From Clostridiales bacterium (GTDB lineage: Bacteria > Bacillota > DSM-16504 > Desulfitibacterales > JAICDB01): a DNA stretch of 64,000 nucleotides. Positions within the stretch are counted from its first letter, which is position 1. Each line of letters starts with the position of its first letter. The notes beneath the pieces were generated by a model that was not told the origin of the DNA, ran no database searches, and was given only the letters and a program-made list of their open reading frames with translations. The stretch covers positions 103,870 through 167,869 of the forward strand of contig JAICDB010000002.1 in the NCBI GenBank assembly GCA_020063565.1, written 5' to 3'. Shown one piece after another: positions 8,790 through 16,485 of this stretch. Both the position numbers and the translations under genes were made by a program.

Positions 8790-10088
8790 TTGAGTTTATC
8801 TATTGTTTCTTTAACTTTATTGGGACTTCTTGTCCTGTTTTTAGGAAGCACCATATGGGTTGGCGTATCTTTGTTTCTGGTAGGTATAGCGGGGTTCATG
8901 CTCTTTACGAGTAGTCCCCCTTTTACGATTCTGGCCAATATTCTCTGGAACAATACAAGCAGTTCAACTATGATGGCACTTCCGTTGTTCATCTTCATGG
9001 GGGAGATTCTTTTTCGCAGCAAGATATCCGAAAACTTATTTAAGGGGTTATCCCCCTGGATGAGCTATTTGCCCGGCCGTTTAATCCACGTTAATATCGT
9101 AGCTTGTAGTTTATTTGCTGCTGTCAGCGGATCATCCGCCGCCACTACGGCTACTGTGGGAAAAATTACATTGCCGGAGCTATTTAAGCGAAACTATGAC
9201 AGATCTCTTTGCCTTGGGTCCCTGGCCGGAGCCGGGACTTTAGGATTCCTGATACCTCCAAGCATGATGATGCTTGTTTATGGAATCGTAGCAGAGGTCA
9301 GTATCGGTAAATTATTTATTGCCGGAATTATTCCCGGTATTATTCTTGCCGGCGCTTTTAGCGGTTATACCATGCTGCGTTGTATTATAAATCCCAACCT
9401 TGCACCGCGTGGGGACAAGTACACCTGGAGCGAACGAATTAAAACAATTCCCCAGCTACTGCCGGTAATAGTCTTAATTGTCCTCGTATTAGGAAGTATT
9501 TATACGGGATTGGCTACACCGACTGAAGCTGCTTCTGTGGGTGTTCTCGGTTCGCTGTTTTTTGCAATAACTTCCCGCAGTATGGATAAAAAAATATTCT
9601 GGGAAGCAGTTTTGGGTGCTGTGAAGACAAGTGCTATGATTATGTTGATTGTAGTTGGAGCTTCATATTTGTCTGTAGCTGTGGGTTATCTGGGGATTCC
9701 GGCCAAACTTACCCAATTCATCGGGACCCTTGGGCTTTCAAAGTATCAATTGATTATTATCCTGTCAATTATGTATATTATTCTGGGTTGTATGTTGGAC
9801 GGCTTTTCGATGATTGTTATGAGTCTTCCTCTCGCTCTGCCATTGATTACAGCAGCTGGGTTCGATCCCCTTTGGTTTGGTATCTATCTTGTAATTATGA
9901 TTGAAGTCGCTCAGATAACGCCACCGGTAGGATTTAATCTCTTTGTAATTAATGGTCTTGTGAATGAGGATGTGTTTAGGATTGCTCTTTACGCACTACC
10001 TTCCTTTTTGATTATATTACTAGTTGTAGCAGTTATTACTTTATATCCGGAAATTGTACTTACGTTGCCAAATATGATGGTACGATAG
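8790..10088 (+). CDS. dctM: TRAP transporter large permease DctM
   Basis: This protein of about 432 residues and 11-12 helices is the sodium-coupled transport subunit of the TRAP system. It has SSATTATVGKITLPEL, GAGTLGFLIPPSMMMLVYG and the mirrored EVAQITPPVGFNLFV motif that identify DctM. ATG 8781 directly abuts the AAGGGGG ribosome binding site, so TTG 8790 (9 bp spacing) is the likelier start; the difference is only three residues. Confidence 0.94.
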   Translation: MSLSIVSLTLLGLLVLFLGSTIWVGVSLFLVGIAGFMLFTSSPPFTILANILWNNTSSSTMMALPLFIFMGEILFRSKISENLFKGLSPWMSYLPGRLIHVNIVACSLFAAVSGSSAATTATVGKITLPELFKRNYDRSLCLGSLAGAGTLGFLIPPSMMMLVYGIVAEVSIGKLFIAGIIPGIILAGAFSGYTMLRCIINPNLAPRGDKYTWSERIKTIPQLLPVIVLIVLVLGSIYTGLATPTEAASVGVLGSLFFAITSRSMDKKIFWEAVLGAVKTSAMIMLIVVGASYLSVAVGYLGIPAKLTQFIGTLGLSKYQLIIILSIMYIILGCMLDGFSMIVMSLPLALPLITAAGFDPLWFGIYLVIMIEVAQITPPVGFNLFVINGLVNEDVFRIALYALPSFLIILLVVAVITLYPEIVLTLPNMMVR

Positions 10089-10147
10089 TTAGCCTGCTAT
10101 TTCTAAATGAAGGCTAATGCATTTTTATCATCAAAGGAGGTTGAATA

Positions 10148-10906
10148 ATGACTAAGGTTGATTTAAACAGTGACCTTGGCGAGAGTTTCGGAAATTATAA
10201 AATTGGTAACGACAAAGTAGTCCTTCAGTATGTAACTTCTGTAAATATTGCATGCGGTTTTCATGCTGGGGATCCCCTGGTTATGGAAGAAACGGTAAAA
10301 CTTGCGCTGGAAAACAATGTGGCGGTGGGCGCTCATCCTGGACTTCCTGATCTAATGGGGTTCGGAAGGCGCAACATGTCTATAAGTCCCAGGGAAGCAA
10401 AAGCATATATCATTTATCAGGTAAGCGCTCTTAATGGTTTTATTAAGGCCCAAGGTGGTAGAATGCAGCATGTGAAACCACACGGCGCTCTTTATAACAT
10501 GGCTGCTAAAGATTACAAGCTGGCAAGGTCAATAGCGGAAGCTGTTTATGCCGTTGATAACGAGCTTGTCCTAATGGGGTTAGCAGGTTCCGAACTCATC
10601 AAAGCAGGGGAAGAGGTTGGTCTATGTACGGCAAGTGAAGTATTTGCAGACCGAGCCTATACTTCCGAAGGCACCCTCGTTCCGCGAGGAATCACAGGAG
10701 CGGTAATCCATGATAAAGAGGAAGCGGCATCGAGGGTTCTGGAAATGGTTTTGGAAGGAAAGGTAACTACACTGGACGGCGGAAAAATAAACTTAAAAGC
10801 CGATTCCATCTGCGTGCATGGGGATAACCAAGAGGCAGTAGATTTAGTTAAGTACATCAGAAAGGTACTTAAAGAGTCTGAGGTTGAGGTTAAGGCATTG
10901 AAATAG
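10148..10906 (+). CDS. pxpA: 5-oxoprolinase subunit A (LamB/YcsF family)
   Basis: The 252-residue protein has the LamB/YcsF signature: [12 protein letters not shown] at the start, [26 protein letters not shown] and [12 protein letters not shown]. Together with PxpB and PxpC it hydrolyses 5-oxo-L-proline (pyroglutamate) to glutamate using ATP. It begins with ATG after a strong AAAGGAGG (10133-10140) and belongs to the sigma-54-driven operon with the TRAP genes. Confidence 0.96.
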   Translation: MTKVDLNSDLGESFGNYKIGNDKVVLQYVTSVNIACGFHAGDPLVMEETVKLALENNVAVGAHPGLPDLMGFGRRNMSISPREAKAYIIYQVSALNGFIKAQGGRMQHVKPHGALYNMAAKDYKLARSIAEAVYAVDNELVLMGLAGSELIKAGEEVGLCTASEVFADRAYTSEGTLVPRGITGAVIHDKEEAASRVLEMVLEGKVTTLDGGKINLKADSICVHGDNQEAVDLVKYIRKVLKESEVEVKALK

Positions 10907-10954
10907 GCTTAAACTTATTTGGATTTATATTTCTCCAGAATTATACTTTCGGTT

Positions 10955-11045
10955 ATAAAGTAAAACTTCTTTAAGTGTTTTTTTCATCCTCCACTGAAAG
11001 TAAGTTGAACGAATCGGGTTCTTATTGGCGGTTGATCCCCACTCA
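10955..11045 (+). repeat. Dispersed structured repeat, family 2, copy A
   Basis: This stretch between pxpA and pxpB shares long blocks with 63288-63380: ATAAAGTRAAACTTCTTT, CCACTGAAAGT-AGTTGAACG, and GGCGGTT near the end. In this copy the central hairpin is decayed (CTTTAAGTG against CCACTGAAAG), whereas the other copy keeps a perfect 13-bp stem. The location between two subunit genes of one enzyme indicates an inserted element. Confidence 0.75.
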
Positions 11046-11105
11046 GCAGAGCTTTGAAGTGGGAGTCTTAGTGCCAGTTAGAATGCGATAAAAAAGGAGA
11101 GATAA

Positions 11106-11828
11106 GTGGTGGTTATAAAATACAAAGCAGCAGGTGATATGAGTATAGTTGTAGAATTTGAAAATGAAATCTCCGAAAAGGTCAATTCCAAGGTAAGGAG
11201 CATGTGCCTGGCAATTGAAAAAAGTATGCTAACAGGAATAGAGGAAGTGATTCCAACTTACAGATCCCTTCTGGTCAATTACAATCCGCTTGAAATCAGG
11301 GGGGACAGCTTGATAGAGAAACTGAAAGATATTGAAAATCGTCTGGAGGAAATAAAAATTCCAAAACCGAAGGTAGTTGAAATACCGACTCTTTACGGGG
11401 ATGACTTCGGACCTGATTTGAAATTTGTAGCAAATTACAACAACCTCAGTATTGAGGAAGTTATAAAAATTCACTCCCGGGGAAAATATCTGATTTACAT
11501 GCTGGGATTTACACCTGGTTTTCCTTACCTGGGAGGAATGTCGGAAAAAATTGCTACCCCCAGGCTTGAAAACCCGCGAACCCGGATACCTGCAGGAAGC
11601 GTTGGGATTGCCGGGTCTCAAACCGGGATTTACCCTGTCGAAAGTCCCGGGGGCTGGCGTCTGATAGGAAGAACACCACTGAAGCTGTTTAATCCTGACC
11701 ATCAGCCTCCTTTCCTGTTACAAGCCGGAGATTACTTAAAATTTACCGCCATAGATGAAGAAGAATTCTACAGAATCAAAGATCAGGTGGAGAAGAACCA
11801 GTATCATGTAAAAACATCTTTGCTGTAA
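11106..11828 (+). CDS. pxpB: 5-oxoprolinase subunit B (KipI-like)
   Basis: The 240-residue protein shows the allophanate hydrolase subunit 1 / KipI motifs YMLGFTPGFPYLGGM, RIPAGSVGIAGSQTGIYP and ESPGGWRLIGRTP. It is the second subunit of the PxpABC 5-oxoprolinase. It starts at GTG 11106 or 11109, after GGAGAG at 11096-11101. The gene is 16 bp upstream of pxpC but separated from pxpA by an inserted repeat. Confidence 0.95.
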   Translation: MVVIKYKAAGDMSIVVEFENEISEKVNSKVRSMCLAIEKSMLTGIEEVIPTYRSLLVNYNPLEIRGDSLIEKLKDIENRLEEIKIPKPKVVEIPTLYGDDFGPDLKFVANYNNLSIEEVIKIHSRGKYLIYMLGFTPGFPYLGGMSEKIATPRLENPRTRIPAGSVGIAGSQTGIYPVESPGGWRLIGRTPLKLFNPDHQPPFLLQAGDYLKFTAIDEEEFYRIKDQVEKNQYHVKTSLL

Positions 11829-11844
11829 GGGGGCAGTAAATTTT

Positions 11845-12873
11845 ATGGATGCGGTAAGATTAATCGAACCCGGTCCCCTGACAACTATTCAGGACAGGGG
11901 TAGAAAAGGCTATCAACGATTCGGAATGCCGGTTGCGGGAGCAATGGACCTCTTTTCGTACAGAATTGCAAATTTGCTGGTAGGAAATGATGAAGGAGCA
12001 GCCGCAATTGAATTTACCTTGCAGGGTCCGAAAATGGAGTTTTTACAGGATGCAGTTATTGCTATTACAGGAGCGGAAACTGTTCCCTTTTTGGATAATA
12101 AACCTCTGCCCATGTGGCAATCCATATTTGTTAGAAAAGGAAGCATAATCAGTTTTCAAGGGATTAAGTCTGGTTTAAGGGGATACGTTGCAATCGGCGG
12201 CGGAATAAACGTACCGCAGGTTTTGGGGAGCAGGTCTACTTATTTAAGGGCAAAAATCGGGGGATTTGAAGGACGCAAACTTGCCGCCGGGGATATTATT
12301 AAAACAGGGAAGTCCGGAAAAGGTTTTCCCGACTTTAAAAACCGCAGGCTACCCAAGGGTTTCATCCCGGATTTTAAGGAATATGAAGAAATACGCGTCA
12401 TACTCGGTCCTCAAGCCGAGCTTTTTAAAAAGGAAAGTATTGAAAAATTTTTATCATCGGCTTATGAAGTTACCGCACAATCTGACAGAATGGGCTACAG
12501 GTTGAAAGGACCAATTATCAAGCATAAGGACGGCGCTGATATTATTTCAGACGGAATCCCCCCGGGAGCCATTCAGGTACCGGGCCACGGCCAGCCAATT
12601 ATTATGCTTGCAGACAGGCAGACTACCGGAGGTTATGCAAAGATAGCCACTGTCATTTCTACGGATTTAAATAAACTGGCTCAATTAACACCCGGAAGTA
12701 AAATTAGATTTAAAGCGGTTACTCTGGAAGAGGCATATAATGCACTCCGTGCTCAGGAAAATACCATTGGGAAAATAGAGGAATTTGCTATAAATCCGGG
12801 TCTGACAAAAGTGTATAAATTGAGAATCTCGGGCAGAGAATTCATAGCCAGTGTGGAAGAGATACATGAGTGA
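11845..12873 (+). CDS. pxpC: 5-oxoprolinase subunit C (KipA/biotin-dependent carboxyltransferase family)
   Basis: The 342 residues match the allophanate hydrolase subunit 2 family throughout: DRGRKGYQRFGMPVAGAMD, AIEFTLQGPK, GYVAIGGGINVPQVLGSRST, QSDRMGYRL and PGHGQPIIMLADRQTTGGY. It completes the 5-oxoprolinase complex. No terminator is visible after it; decayed gene fragments follow. Confidence 0.95.
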   Translation: MDAVRLIEPGPLTTIQDRGRKGYQRFGMPVAGAMDLFSYRIANLLVGNDEGAAAIEFTLQGPKMEFLQDAVIAITGAETVPFLDNKPLPMWQSIFVRKGSIISFQGIKSGLRGYVAIGGGINVPQVLGSRSTYLRAKIGGFEGRKLAAGDIIKTGKSGKGFPDFKNRRLPKGFIPDFKEYEEIRVILGPQAELFKKESIEKFLSSAYEVTAQSDRMGYRLKGPIIKHKDGADIISDGIPPGAIQVPGHGQPIIMLADRQTTGGYAKIATVISTDLNKLAQLTPGSKIRFKAVTLEEAYNALRAQENTIGKIEEFAINPGLTKVYKLRISGREFIASVEEIHE

Positions 12874-12948
12874 TAACAGCCAATCTATTTTACCATATAA
12901 AGGCGGCAGCAATACACTTGGAGACAAGAATACTTTTTCGGTGAATAA

Positions 12949-13038
12949 GGTAAGAAGCAATACGATAAGAGAAGAGATATTGCGGAAAGGGATGCCAAAA
13001 GAGAAATTGAAAGGGCCTTCAAAGAACGTTATATATGA
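12949..13038 (+). pseudogene. Remnant of a second smpB (C-terminal tail)
   Basis: In frame from GGT 12949 to TGA 13036-13038 the DNA reads [19 protein letters not shown] followed by [10 protein letters not shown]. This is the basic SmpB tail, nearly identical to the end of the intact SmpB at 957-1018 but with many synonymous differences. A stop (TAA, 12946-12948) directly precedes it, and the OB-fold part is absent. It is a divergent duplicate or a horizontally acquired fragment, not a functional gene. Confidence 0.85.
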
Positions 13039-13210
13039 TATTTTGCTTTAAATGACCTGATATAAATAATTTGTTCCTTTATGTAATATAAAATTGTTTT
13101 TATTCCATCAGTTAGTTTTGGAAGCTTTTATGTATCAAGTAAGCTCTTTTTAAAATTTCGCAAATTATACTTGATAGTGAAAAATACATATAGTATAATA
13201 ATAAACAAAC

Positions 13211-13502
13211 TTGATTATTATTTCCGTCAACTTACTGTTAGCTATTATTTTATTACAGTTTAATTTTATTAACCAGTAATTATCTGGGAAGAAAATACCT
13301 GGATTACGGTAATGGTGTAGCACTTATATATGGAACAACAATGCGCAATTTAACAATTGCTATGGCTTTAACAATCAGTTCCCTTGAAGGTGGGTTAGCG
13401 GTATTTCTGATAGCAGTAGGTTATTTATTACAAGTACCCTTTGCCGCAATGTATATGAAATACCTTAACCGAAAAAGCGCAAAGCTTGTTGGTGAAGTTT
13501 AA
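13211..13502 (+). pseudogene. Remnant of a BASS/ACR3-type (bile acid or arsenite) transporter
   Basis: From about 13242 to the stop at 13500-13502 the frame encodes YLGRKYLDYGNGVALIYGTT, MRNLTIAMALTISS and GYLLQVPFAAMYMKYLNRK. This matches the last helices of bile acid:sodium symporter / arsenite permease proteins (the GTTMRNL motif). A hydrophobic stretch upstream (13211-13279) is in another frame, indicating a frameshift. Only the C-terminal third remains and no start or ribosome binding site exists. Confidence 0.7.
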
Positions 13503-13556
13503 TTAAATGCTTTAACGAAGACAATTTTTCTCCTAAATCTCCTTTTAAATAGATAA

Positions 13557-13590
13557 GAAGCTACCAGTGAACAGGTAGCTTCCTTTTTTT
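13557..13590 (+). terminator. Rho-independent terminator
   Basis: AAGCTACC (13558-13565) pairs with GGTAGCTT (13574-13581), followed by CCTTTTTTT. It insulates the Rrf2-cysK unit from upstream transcription. Confidence 0.85.
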
Positions 13591-13704
13591 ACCTGTAACC
13601 GTTGAAATTTAGTTGGGTTGAGCAGTCATAATATAATACTTGATTAAATATTACTAATCCGATATAATTATGTACAAATACAAGGTTATAATGGGGTGAA
13701 TAGG

Positions 13705-14157
13705 ATGAAGATTTCAACGAAGGGAAGGTATGGCTTACGTTCAGCTTTGGAGCTGGCACTCCATTACCAGGATGGTGCCGTTGCATTAAAAACTATCGCT
13801 GAAAAGCAGGATATCCCTGAACGTTATTTACAGCATATCATGGTTATATTGCGTAAAGAAGGAATAGTTGAAAGCATCAGGGGTAACCAGGGGGGATACA
13901 GGCTTACCAGGGACCCGGCGGAAATTAGCGTGGGAGAAATCATTAGAACACTGGAAGGACCTATTGCTCCCGTTGAATGTGTGGAAGAAGATAAAGACAA
14001 CAAATGCAACAGGCTGGAGAGATGTGTCACAAGAAACTTTTGGGAACGTCTTAAGGAGAGTATGGAAGAAGTTCTATATTCCGTTACCTTAGAAGATTTA
14101 TGTGAGGATGCCAGGAAGATGGGACTGGCAGAAGAAGCATATATGTATTATATATAA
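13705..14157 (+). CDS. Rrf2-family transcriptional regulator (CymR/IscR-like)
   Basis: This 150-residue winged-helix protein begins MKISTKGRYGLRSALELAL and has the Rrf2 recognition segment (IPERYLQHIM). It keeps three cysteines, Cys92, Cys101 and Cys107, in the region that ligates [2Fe-2S] in IscR, so it may carry a cluster. I chose ATG 13705 because GGGGTG lies 6 bp upstream; the GTG at 13696 is part of that ribosome binding site. Lying immediately upstream of cysK, it is probably a cysteine- or Fe-S-responsive regulator of sulfur metabolism, as CymR is in Bacillus. Confidence 0.92.
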   Translation: MKISTKGRYGLRSALELALHYQDGAVALKTIAEKQDIPERYLQHIMVILRKEGIVESIRGNQGGYRLTRDPAEISVGEIIRTLEGPIAPVECVEEDKDNKCNRLERCVTRNFWERLKESMEEVLYSVTLEDLCEDARKMGLAEEAYMYYI

Positions 14158-14226
14158 ATTTTTTTATTTTTAAATCATATTAAATCCATGGGAAAAGTAT
14201 GATTAAAATATAAGGAGGTACATTAA

Positions 14227-15150
14227 ATGAAAGTTGCAAACAACATATCTGAATTGATTGGCAAAACCCCATTAGTAAGGATAAACAGGCTGGTTGGGGA
14301 AAAGGATGCTACGCTGCTTGCAAAAATGGAGTATTTTAATCCAGGAGGAAGTGTCAAGGACAGGATTGCAAAAAATATGGTTGAAAATGCTGAAAGGCAG
14401 GGCTTACTTAAGAAAGATAGTATTATTGTTGAGCCTACCAGTGGGAATACAGGCGTTGGGCTGGCATTAATGGCTGCTGTCAAGGGATACCGTCTTATTT
14501 TAACAATGCCTGAAACGATGAGTGTTGAAAGAAGGAAGCTTTTTAAGGCGCTTGGTGCAGAGGTTGTACTTACACCCGGAGAGAAAGGAATGAAGGGTGC
14601 CGTAGAAAAGGCGCAAGAAATCGCTGCTGAAACACCTAACTCCTTTATGCCCCAGCAGTTTGAAAATCCTGCGAATCCTGAAATTCACAAACTGACAACG
14701 GCAAAGGAGATTTGGGAAGACACTGACGGCAAAGTGGATATTATTGTCGGTGGAGTTGGTACCGGGGGCACAATAACAGGTATTGGAGAAGTCTTAAAAG
14801 AAAAAAAGCCGGAATTGAAAATAGTTGCCGTAGAACCGGCTGATTCAGCAGTGCTTTCTGGTGAAAAGCCCGGGCCACACAAAATTCAGGGTATCGGTGC
14901 AGGCTTCATACCTGAAGTACTTAATCGCGCTGTTATAGATAAGATAGTAAAGGTGGAAAATGATGAAGCAGCAAGCACTTCAAGGCTGCTTGCCAGAGAA
15001 GAAGGTTTGCTGGTAGGCATTTCTTCAGGGGCAGCAATGTTTGCAGCATTACAGGAAGCTCGAAAAGAAGAGAACAGCAATAAAATTATTGTTGTTATTC
15101 TTCCTGACACCGGTGAAAGGTATTTGAGTACACCTCTCTTTCAAGAGTAA
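14227..15150 (+). CDS. cysK: Cysteine synthase (O-acetylserine sulfhydrylase)
   Basis: The 307-residue PLP enzyme has Lys44 in [11 protein letters not shown] (Schiff base), the [10 protein letters not shown] acetylserine-binding loop, the [12 protein letters not shown] phosphate-binding loop and the C-terminal GISSGAA and LPDTGERY motifs. It converts O-acetylserine and sulfide to cysteine. A strong TAAGGAGG precedes ATG 14227. The preceding Rrf2 gene is 70 bp away. The HesA/MoeB-type gene that often follows cysK in Clostridia is reduced to a fragment here. Confidence 0.96.
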   Translation: MKVANNISELIGKTPLVRINRLVGEKDATLLAKMEYFNPGGSVKDRIAKNMVENAERQGLLKKDSIIVEPTSGNTGVGLALMAAVKGYRLILTMPETMSVERRKLFKALGAEVVLTPGEKGMKGAVEKAQEIAAETPNSFMPQQFENPANPEIHKLTTAKEIWEDTDGKVDIIVGGVGTGGTITGIGEVLKEKKPELKIVAVEPADSAVLSGEKPGPHKIQGIGAGFIPEVLNRAVIDKIVKVENDEAASTSRLLAREEGLLVGISSGAAMFAALQEARKEENSNKIIVVILPDTGERYLSTPLFQE

Positions 15151-15186
15151 TAAAAAATTTCCTAAAAAGAATTGGAAGGGGAGATA

Positions 15187-15299
15187 ATGAGCTTTACCAA
15201 TGAACAATTGGAAAGGTATTCGAGAAAGATATTGGCCCGGAAGGGCAGCAAAAGCTTTTGGACTATATGAATATACCGGCTTGTAAGGCTGGATTTTAA
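15187..15299 (+). pseudogene. Remnant of a HesA/MoeB/ThiF-family adenylyltransferase
   Basis: ATG 15187 opens with SFTNEQLERYSRK, the standard N-terminus of HesA/MoeB/ThiF proteins. A frameshift around 15224-15233 moves the continuation GPEGQQKLLD into another frame, which then hits TAA at 15297-15299 after an unrelated tail. The catalytic domain of about 220 residues is missing. An intact version would have adenylated a sulfur carrier for cysteine synthesis next to cysK. Confidence 0.8.
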
Positions 15300-15334
15300 A
15301 TGCTATTAATATTAAGGTTAGGGGAGATATATGG

Positions 15335-15340
15335 TATAAT
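15335..15340 (+). promoter_or_regulatory. -10 box of the candidate small RNA
   Basis: ATGGTATAAT contains a perfect TATAAT preceded by a TG two bases upstream-like context, placing the start near 15347. Together with the terminator at 15468-15507 it delimits a transcript of about 155 nt without a plausible ORF. Confidence 0.6.
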
Positions 15341-15345
15341 CTTAC

Positions 15346-15500
15346 AAAAAGTCGTTGTTGCTACCAGGGAGAAGAATAACATGTCCGGTGGTCGTCTCTA
15401 ACTCACCCCACTTAGAGGAAATTGATACACATAGCCAGTAGTAGTCTAAGATTATAACGCACTAGGAAGCCCCTCACTGACTGTAAACAGTGAGGGGCTT
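15346..15500 (+). ncRNA. Candidate structured small RNA, 6S-like
   Basis: A transcript of about 155 nt is bounded by a TATAAT box and a strong terminator. It can fold as a long rod: CGTTGT (15353-15358) pairs with ATAACG (15454-15459), GCTAC pairs with GTAGT (15441-15445), and CTCTAA pairs with TTAGAG to close an apical hairpin, leaving internal bubbles. Size and a rod with a central bubble fit 6S RNA, which binds RNA polymerase, but I see no diagnostic sequence. It could equally be another regulatory RNA. Confidence 0.45.
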
Positions 15501-15507
15501 TTTTTAA
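15468..15507 (+). terminator. Strong terminator of the small RNA
   Basis: AGCCCCTCACTG (15468-15479) pairs perfectly with CAGTGAGGGGCT (15488-15499), followed by eight T residues. Confidence 0.92.
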
Positions 15508-15518
15508 TACCTATAAAC

Positions 15519-15782
15519 CTAAAGATTGGAGTTGCCGGGGAAAGGGTACAGATTAGATACTATTATACCGTGGTACATTTCAAAAAAGGTCTTTAAATAT
15601 TTTGCTGTTATTTCACTATGACTTTCTCCGGAAACAACCGCCAGAATTACCTTTTTCAGGTTCAGCTTTAACCCCTGGTGCCTAAATGCAAACCATCTTT
15701 CCAAGAAGTTATGTGTTAAGGCATTTATGCCAAAATCGGCGGTCTGGCACAGAGATGTATAGAATTGAGCATTGAAAAATAG
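15519..15782 (-). pseudogene. Remnant of a flavodoxin/NADPH-dependent FMN reductase-like gene
   Basis: On the minus strand 87 codons are open down to TAG at 15519-15521. The product includes LERWFAFRHQG, KKVILAVVSGES and KTFFEMYHGIIVSNLYPFPGN, which resembles the C-terminal half of iron-sulfur flavoproteins and NADPH-dependent FMN reductases (a beta strand, then FFE-x-H-G). A stop at 15783-15785 cuts the 5' side, there is no start codon, and the flavin-binding N-terminus is missing. The family assignment is tentative. Confidence 0.45.
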
Positions 15783-15820
15783 CTAATAGTCATGCATCAT
15801 AATTTATTCACTTAATAAAG

Positions 15821-15850
15821 AAACCGGAAAATTTCCGGTGTTTTTATTTT
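15821..15850 (+). terminator. Terminator-like hairpin
   Basis: ACCGGAAA (15823-15830) pairs with TTTCCGGT (15832-15839), followed by GTTTTTATTTT. An A-rich stretch on the other side means it may also stop minus-strand transcripts. Confidence 0.6.
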
Positions 15851-15860
15851 TTTTAAAAAT

Positions 15861-16000
15861 TTCATGTGTTCTTCATCTTTATATCGAGAATGTGAACTGG
15901 GGCTAGAGGGATATAAACATTGTTAGCAGTAGGTTACAGCAGTATTAAAAAAAGATGATTGATAAAATATTTGCCAATTTTATTTTCATAAAATTTTCAT
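15861..16000 (+). promoter_or_regulatory. Two paired TTCAT boxes upstream of the rhodanese-tauE unit
   Basis: TTCAT occurs at 15861 and 15872, and again at 15985 and 15996, each pair exactly 11 bp start to start, one helical turn. The first pair sits in a context, TTCATGTGTTCTTCATC, that is repeated almost base for base at 17281. Such 11-bp-spaced direct repeats are how PhoB/OmpR-type regulators bind. A TTGCAC (16006) and TATACT (16033) pair follow, with rather long spacing. The regulator encoded at 17958 is the obvious candidate. Confidence 0.5.
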
Positions 16001-16099
16001 TTCACTTGCACAGTTTTTTTAATAATTATTTGTATACTGTTATTAAACTAGCGAAGAAAAAAATGTAAATTTACAATTCTAAAAAAGGAGAGATTTGTT

Positions 16100-16485
16100 A
16101 TGACAACTGTAGAAGCAAGACAATATCTTTGTGAAGTCCCTGTGGGTAAATTTTATTTGGAACCGGGAGAACTGGACCTGATGTTTGAAACAGGACAAAT
16201 AGCAGATTTTCAACTGGTTGATATCAGAGAGAAAAGCAGTTTTGAACTATATCACATAAAAAATTCAGTAAATGCACCTCTAAGTGAGTTTGAAAAGCAC
16301 CTGGATAAACTGGCAGTTCAAAAAGTATCATACTGATTTGCAACACCGGTCAAAAGGCATCATTTGTCAGCCCGCTGCTTACTGTTTTGAAGTATAAAGT
16401 AAAAATTTTACATCACGGTATAGAATGTTACAGGGATATCGGTGGTGAATACCTTGAAATGGGTATAAAAGGAAGAAAAATTTGA
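16100..16485 (+). pseudogene. Rhodanese-like protein, frameshifted
   Basis: The first 78 codons (from ATG 16100 after GGAGAG) encode the N-terminal half of a rhodanese domain (QLVDIREKSSFELYHIKNSV). The frame closes at 16334. The remainder continues in another frame as SIILICNTGQKASFVSPLL down to TGA 16483-16485, including the active-site loop C-N-T-G-Q-K. The shift is explained by loss of one A in the A run at 16320-16324 (five A instead of six). This is a recent mutation or a sequence error; otherwise it would be an intact sulfurtransferase of about 128 residues next to a sulfur-anion exporter. Confidence 0.85.

Noticed and set aside
11229..11702. 157-codon minus-strand ORF inside pxpB
   Set aside because: It is a shadow of the strongly conserved pxpB coding strand.
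12851..13051. 66-codon ORF after pxpC
   Set aside because: It runs in a different frame across the SmpB-tail remnant and has no recognisable features; the conserved frame is the one matching SmpB.
1438..13200. Integrative island inserted at the ssrA 3' end
   Set aside because: No integrase is present and no direct repeat of the tmRNA 3' end was found downstream; only the SmpB-tail fragment hints at it.
15187..15270. Short intact 27-residue peptide after cysK
   Set aside because: The sequence is the N-terminus of a HesA/MoeB/ThiF protein followed by a frameshift, so a remnant is the better reading.
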